Source of the DNA: Candidatus Rokuibacteriota bacterium
GTDB taxonomy: Bacteria; Methylomirabilota; Methylomirabilia; Rokubacteriales; CSP1-6
Assembly: GCA_003220345.1 (NCBI GenBank)
Contig: QHSC01000234.1
Coordinates: forward strand, 1 to 34,258
DNA length: 34,258 nt
Direction: 5' to 3'
Shown: in pieces, positions 30,471 through 34,258 of the stretch
How the letters are laid out: each line of letters opens with the position of its first letter
How positions within the stretch are numbered: the first letter of the stretch is position 1
Notes under the pieces: model-generated
Told to the model about the DNA's origin: nothing
Seen by the model: the letters and a program-made list of their open reading frames with translations, nothing else
Databases searched by the model: none
Made by a program: the position numbers and the translations under genes

Positions 30471-31680
30471 ATGAGGGTCTATATTTTTCGGCGTGTTGGC
30501 CAGTCGGCCCTCACGCTGCTCGGCGTTTCGGTGCTGGTCTTCGTGATCCTGCGCATTCTGCCGGGCGATCCTGCGCGGATGCTGCTGCCCGACGGCGCCC
30601 CCGAGTCCGCCGTCGAGGAGCTGAATCGCCACCTAGGGCTCCGCGAGCCTCTGCCCGTGCAGTACCTGATCTTTCTGCGCAGCGTCTTCCGCGGCGACTT
30701 CGGCCAGTCATTCCAGTACCGGGCGCCTGCCCTGCAGGTGGTCCTGGAGCGGCTCCCCGCCACCGTGCAGCTCACCCTCGTGGCCATGCTTCTCACCGTG
30801 GTCTTCGGCGTGTCCATCGGGATCGTGACCGCGGTGCGTCGGGGCACGCGGTACGACGTCGCGGGCACCGTCCTGGCCGTGCTCGGCCAGTCCCTGCCCA
30901 ATTTCTGGCTCGGCATCATGCTGATCCTGCTCTTCGGGGTCGCCCTGCGCTGGCTGCCCACCTCGGGCTTCGCGGGATGGACCTCCCTCGTCTTGCCCGG
31001 CGTCACCCTCGCGGCCTTTCCCACCGCGCTGGTGGCGCGTCTCACGCGCTCGAGCATGCTCGAGATCCTCCATCGCGACTTCATCCGCACCGGGCGGGCC
31101 AAGGGCCTGACCGAGCGCAGCGTCGTGCTGTGGCACGCGCTCCGCAGTCGCGGGCACCGTCCTGGCCGTGCTCGGCCAGTCCCTGCCCAATTTCTGGCTC
31201 GGCATCATGCTGATCCTGCTCTTCGGGGTCGCCCTGCGCTGGCTGCCCACCTCGGGCTTCGCGGGATGGACCTCCCTCGTCTTGCCCGGCGTCACCCTCG
31301 CGGCCTTTCCCACCGCGCTGGTGGCGCGTCTCACGCGCTCGAGCATGCTCGAGATCCTCCATCGCGACTTCATCCGCACCGGGCGGGCCAAGGGCCTGAC
31401 CGAGCGCAGCGTCGTGCTGTGGCACGCGCTCCGCAATGCCGCCATCCCCGTCTTGACGGTGATCGGGCTCCAGATCGGCGCGCTCCTCGGCGGCGCCGTC
31501 ATCACGGAATCGGTGTTCGCCTGGCCGGGCATGGGCAAGCTCATCGTGGACGCCATCTTCTTCCGCGATTTTCCGGTAGTGCAGACGGTGCTCATCCTCT
31601 CCGCCACGGTCTTCGTGGCGATCAACCTGATGGTCGACCTGCTCTACACGGTGCTCGACCCTCGCATCCGGTACTCGTGA
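30471..31680 (+). pseudogene. ABC permease 1 (DppB-like), frameshifted by an exact duplication
   Basis: An inner-membrane permease subunit of a peptide/nickel-type ABC transporter. The N-terminus (YIFRRVGQSALTLLGVSVLVF, GDPARMLLPDGAP) and the permease loop (RAKGLTERSVVLWHALRNAAIP, EAA-type) are typical. A 289-bp segment (30858-31146) is repeated exactly at 31147-31435. Because 289 is not a multiple of three, the original frame is lost after codon 225. Removing one copy would restore a 306-residue DppB-like protein ending DLLYTVLDPRIRYS. In the shifted frame there is no stop, and it runs into the next permease to 32540. No Shine-Dalgarno was seen. Its stop overlaps the next start (TGATG). Confidence 0.8.
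30858..31435. repeat. perfect tandem duplication, 2 x 289 bp
   Basis: Copy A (30858-31146) and copy B (31147-31435) are identical at every base. The bases before and after differ, so the unit is exactly 289 and no microhomology remains at the junction. It lies inside the first permease gene. It is either a very recent mutation or a metagenome assembly error. Confidence 0.95.
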
Positions 31681-32540
31681 TGACGGCCGAGCTCGAGACC
31701 GTGGCGATCGGAGGCTTCGGGCGCCGCTATCCGACGATGGTGATCGGCGGCGCGCTCCTGGGGCTGGTGGTCCTCGCCAGCCTTCTCGCCCCCGCCCTGA
31801 CTTCGTATGATCCGCTCAAGCCGAGCTTCAGCCAGCGCCTCGCTCCGCCCTGGGGCCTGGGCGGCACGCGCGGGCACGTGCTCGGCACCGATAACCTCGG
31901 CCGGGACATCCTCGCGCGACTCCTCTACGGCGGGCGAATCTCGCTCGCCCTGGCCGTGAGCGCCGTACTGATCGCCGCCGTGGCGGGTGTCCTCGTGGGC
32001 CTCGTGGCCAGCTGGGGCGGCGGGCGGGCCGACGCCGTCATCATGCGCGTGGCGGATGTCCAGCTCGCTTTCCCGGTGATCATGCTGGCCATCGCCATCG
32101 TGGCCGTGGTCGGCACCAACCCGCTCGCTCTCGTCGGCGTGCTGGCGCTGAGCGGCTGGGTCCTCTACGCGCGCACGGTGCGCGCGCACGTGCTGACCAT
32201 CCGGAGCCTCGAGTACGTCGAGGCCGCTTACACGCTCGGCGCCACAGATCTCCGGATCGTCCTGCGCCACGTCCTGCCGAACACCGTGGCGCCCATCCTG
32301 GTGATCGGCTCGAGCCAGTTCGCCACCATGGTCCTGCTCGAGTCCGGACTGAGCTTCCTCGGCATGGGCATCCAGGCTCCGCGTCCCTCCTGGGGTCTCA
32401 TGCTGGCCGAGGGGCGCGACTACCTATCCAACGCCTGGTGGCTCGCCACGGCGCCGGGCCTCTTCATCTCCCTCGTCGTCCTCGGCGCCAATCTCCTGGG
32501 GGACGGACTCCGAGACCTCCTGGACCCGCACCTGACGTAG
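31680..32540 (+). CDS. ABC permease 2 (DppC-like)
   Basis: A 286-residue inner-membrane permease of the peptide/nickel ABC type, pairing with permease 1. About six helices are predicted. The DppC-type signature is LGTDNLGRDILARLLYGGRISLALA, and the ATPase-contact loop is EYVEAAYTLGATDLRIVLRHVLPNT (EAA-type). SFLGMGIQAPRPSWGLMLAEGRDY is the late conserved region. The ATG at 31680 shares one base with the TGA of permease 1, so their translation is coupled. No ATP-binding subunit follows; a UGSC-family gene comes next after 96 bases, so ATPases must be encoded elsewhere or beyond the window. Confidence 0.92.
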   Translation: MTAELETVAIGGFGRRYPTMVIGGALLGLVVLASLLAPALTSYDPLKPSFSQRLAPPWGLGGTRGHVLGTDNLGRDILARLLYGGRISLALAVSAVLIAAVAGVLVGLVASWGGGRADAVIMRVADVQLAFPVIMLAIAIVAVVGTNPLALVGVLALSGWVLYARTVRAHVLTIRSLEYVEAAYTLGATDLRIVLRHVLPNTVAPILVIGSSQFATMVLLESGLSFLGMGIQAPRPSWGLMLAEGRDYLSNAWWLATAPGLFISLVVLGANLLGDGLRDLLDPHLT

Positions 32541-32636
32541 ACGGACCTCCATGAAAATCATGTCCCCGCCGCCGTGGTATCGTTACCGCGCCGCCGAGTG
32601 AGCGGCCTGCTCGACCCCTGATCCAGCGGAGGCACC

Positions 32637-34258
32637 ATGAGCGCGAACGAGAAGATCACGGTTCTGAACCCGGTCGGCTTCGCCCCCAAGGTTGCTCGCA
32701 AAGCGTTTGCCCCGCGGCTCGAGACGCTGAACGGCAAGACCGTCTATCTGGTCGATTGCCGGTTCGACGACTCCGATCTCTTCCTGAAGCAGATGCAGGC
32801 CTGGTTCGCCGAGCACATGCCGTCGGTGCGCACGGTGTTCAAGCCCATCTCGAGCGTTTATCTCGTCGACGATCCGACCACCTGGGAAGAGATCCGCGCG
32901 AAGGGAGATGCCGCGATCCTCGGCGTCGGCCACTGAAGCACCTGCGCGCCGGCGGTCGCCGCGCACGCGATGACGGTAGAGGCCACGTACGGCGTCCCCA
33001 CGGTCGCCATGCACACGGACAAGTTCGATCGGGTGGTCCGCTCGGTGGCGACGGTCAACGGCATGCCGGGACTTCGCCAGGCCTTCGTGCCCCAGCCCAT
33101 CATGGGCAAGACGGCGGCCCAGCTCCGCGCGTACATCGACGGGACGGATCCCATCACGGGTCGGCCCGTCATGCAGGAAGTGATCGAGGGGCTGACGCAG
33201 CCCTTCAACGAGGGCGATCTGGGTCCGGTCGAGTTCGATCGCTCGACGCCGCGGCTCGTCGAGCCCGACGCCGCGGACAGCCTCGAGCGATTGTTTCTCG
33301 AGAACCGCTGGACGGACATGCTGCCCATCGTGCTCCCCACGGAGGAGCGCGTGCAGGCGATGCTCGCGGGAACACGGCGCAAGCCGGATGAGATCGTCGG
33401 GCGCATGCGCTCGACGCACTTCCGCGAGTACTGGGAGTACACGGTCGAGAAGGTAGCGGTGAACGCGGTGATGGCGGGGGCGCGCCCCGCTTACTTCCCC
33501 GTCATCCTGGCCCTGGCCGCCTCGTGCGTGACGGCGCGGGGAAGCAGCTCGAGCGCCGTGGCGGGGATGTCCTTCGTCAACGGACCGATCAGAGACGAGA
33601 TCGGCATGAACTCAGGCACCGGCGCGCTCGGGCCGTACAACCACGCCAATGCCACCATCGGGCGGGCTTACGGTCTCCTCTCGCAGAATCTCCAGGGCGG
33701 GTCCATCCCGGGGCTGAGCTACATGGGCAATCAGGGGAACAACTACAACTACAACAGCCTCACCTTCGCCGAGAACGAGGAGCGGAGCCCCTGGGAGCCC
33801 TTCCACGTCCAGCACGGCTTTCAGTCCACGGACAGCGCGGTGAGCGTGTTCTCGAGCTGTCGGGCCACCGCCTTCACGCTGGGCCTGCGCGAGAAGCACT
33901 GGCGCGAGCACTGCGCCAACATGCTGCGCGGCATGGACCCGCACACCCCGCCCGTGCTTCTTCTCGACCCCATCGCCGCGCGGCAGTTCATCGATCGCGG
34001 CGGCTTCACCAAGAAGGACGCGCTCATCGACTGGCTCTACGGCACGGCGAAGATGTCGGCGAGCGAGTACTGGGACTACCAGCTCATCCAGAACTACATC
34101 TATCCGCGCGCGACCTTCGGCGAGGAGCCGTGGGCCTCGAAGCTCAAGGCAGCGCCCGACGAGCTGATCCCCATGTTCCGCCGCGAGGACATTCACGTGG
34201 TGGTGGTCGGCGGCGAGACCAACGGCTACTGGCGCATCATGGGGGCCAACTACCAGAA
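32637..34258 (+). CDS. UGSC-family protein with a probable in-frame selenocysteine TGA (partial at right edge)
   Basis: Codons 1-99 give a UGSC-type domain (MSANEKITVLNPVGFAP, VYLVDCRFDDSDLF, GDAAILGVGH). Codon 100 is TGA (32934-32936), followed by Ser-Thr-Cys and APAVAAHAMTVEATYGV. The same frame then stays open for about 440 more codons to the window end without a stop. The coded sequence is coherent, with GPIRDEIGMNSGTGALGPYN, NATIGRAYGLLSQN, FAENEERSPWEPFHVQHGF and HVVVVGGETNGYW. The motif U-S-T-C corresponds to the U-G-S-C (Sec-x-x-Cys) redox motif that names the family. A hairpin with a GGUC apical loop follows the TGA (see separate entry). GGAGG lies just ahead of the ATG. Gene callers would split it at 32936 and restart at ATG 32970. 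Substrate unknown; thiol-redox chemistry is inferred. Confidence 0.82.
32934..32936 (+). promoter_or_regulatory. in-frame TGA, predicted selenocysteine codon 100
   Basis: TGA sits between GVGH and STCAPAV in one continuous frame. It lies at the position of the Sec or Cys residue in UGSC-family relatives, giving U-S-T-C. Downstream coding potential without a stop for over 1.3 kb in the same frame argues against termination. Confidence 0.75.
32943..32967 (+). promoter_or_regulatory. candidate bacterial SECIS element
   Basis: The RNA can fold as upper stem CGGC/GCCG (32950-32953 with 32958-32961), tetraloop GGUC (32954-32957), a single bulged C (32949) on the 5' side, and lower stem GCG/CGC (32946-32948 with 32962-32964). 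The loop starts 17 bases after the TGA. The E. coli fdhF SECIS has the same layout: a GGUC loop 18 bases after UGA and a single bulged U just below a 3-bp upper stem. An alternative 6-bp pairing with mismatch is possible. Confidence 0.65.

Noticed and set aside
30471..32540. A single 689-residue permease fusion
   Set aside because: The middle is out-of-frame sequence after the 289-bp duplication; the two permeases are separate genes with a TGATG junction.
32637..32936. A stand-alone 99-residue protein ending at the TGA
   Set aside because: The same frame continues for over 1.3 kb with coherent sequence and a Sec-x-x-Cys motif, so termination here is less likely than readthrough as selenocysteine.
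1..34258. tRNA, rRNA, CRISPR arrays and transposases
   Set aside because: No T-loop (GGTTCGAATCC-type) words, no regularly spaced identical repeats and no transposase-like frames were seen on either strand by eye.

Overview
This is a GC-rich chromosomal window from an uncultured-looking, double-membraned bacterium. Outer-membrane markers are a Pal lipoprotein, several small lipoproteins, Tat-type signals and a HiPIP. The mixture of CoA transferase, MDR dehydrogenases, metal-dependent amidohydrolases, ring-cleavage dioxygenases, peptide-type ABC transporters and a UGSC-family protein resembles soil lineages such as Candidatus Rokubacteria/Methylomirabilota. That placement is an inference from gene content, not a proof.

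Layout. (1) 1-1036: two small minus-strand genes packaged like integron gene cassettes, each followed by an attC-like site, with no integrase in view. (2) 1368-8355: a minus-strand 2-hydroxyacid dehydrogenase lying between two identical 44-base palindromic repeats, then a tight plus-strand catabolic run: MBL hydrolase, carboxymuconolactone-decarboxylase-like protein, amidohydrolase, Zn alcohol dehydrogenase, MECR-like reductase and class III CoA transferase. (3) 8366-11278: a minus-strand run of pal, intradiol dioxygenase, DUF1304 and a murA with Asp in place of the catalytic Cys. (4) 11484-13196: a D-aminoacylase-type amidohydrolase. (5) 13306-22621: mostly minus-strand small envelope or exported proteins (PaiB, lipoproteins, a pentad-repeat protein, a BON protein, a Spy-like protein, a HiPIP), plus an S1 protease, an SDR, DoxX, a VOC protein and a Rho-like ATPase without the RNA-binding domain. 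(6) 22792-28493: an MFS exporter, then a minus-strand aromatic/acyl-CoA group (truncated alpha/beta hydrolase, 4CL-type ligase, LigB-type dioxygenase collapsed onto an upstream gene, VOC protein). (7) 28779-32540: a peptide-type ABC substrate-binding protein and two permeases, the first broken by an exact 289-bp tandem duplication. (8) 32637 to the right edge: a UGSC-family protein whose frame crosses an in-frame TGA.

The main discovery is in region 8. The TGA at 32934-32936 lies in a U-S-T-C context, the same frame stays open for more than 440 codons to the window edge, and a hairpin with a GGUC apical loop starts shortly after the TGA, as in bacterial SECIS elements. I read it as a selenocysteine codon. 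Other notable points are the integron-like cassettes, the motor-only Rho paralogue, the Cys-to-Asp MurA, the exact duplication in the permease, two genes damaged or fused at their ends, and a dispersed palindromic repeat family that touches several gene boundaries.

No tRNA, rRNA, CRISPR array or transposase was found. The MBL-to-CoA-transferase run and the LigB/4CL/hydrolase run both look like degradation of aromatic or cyclic acids through CoA esters, but no substrate can be named from sequence.
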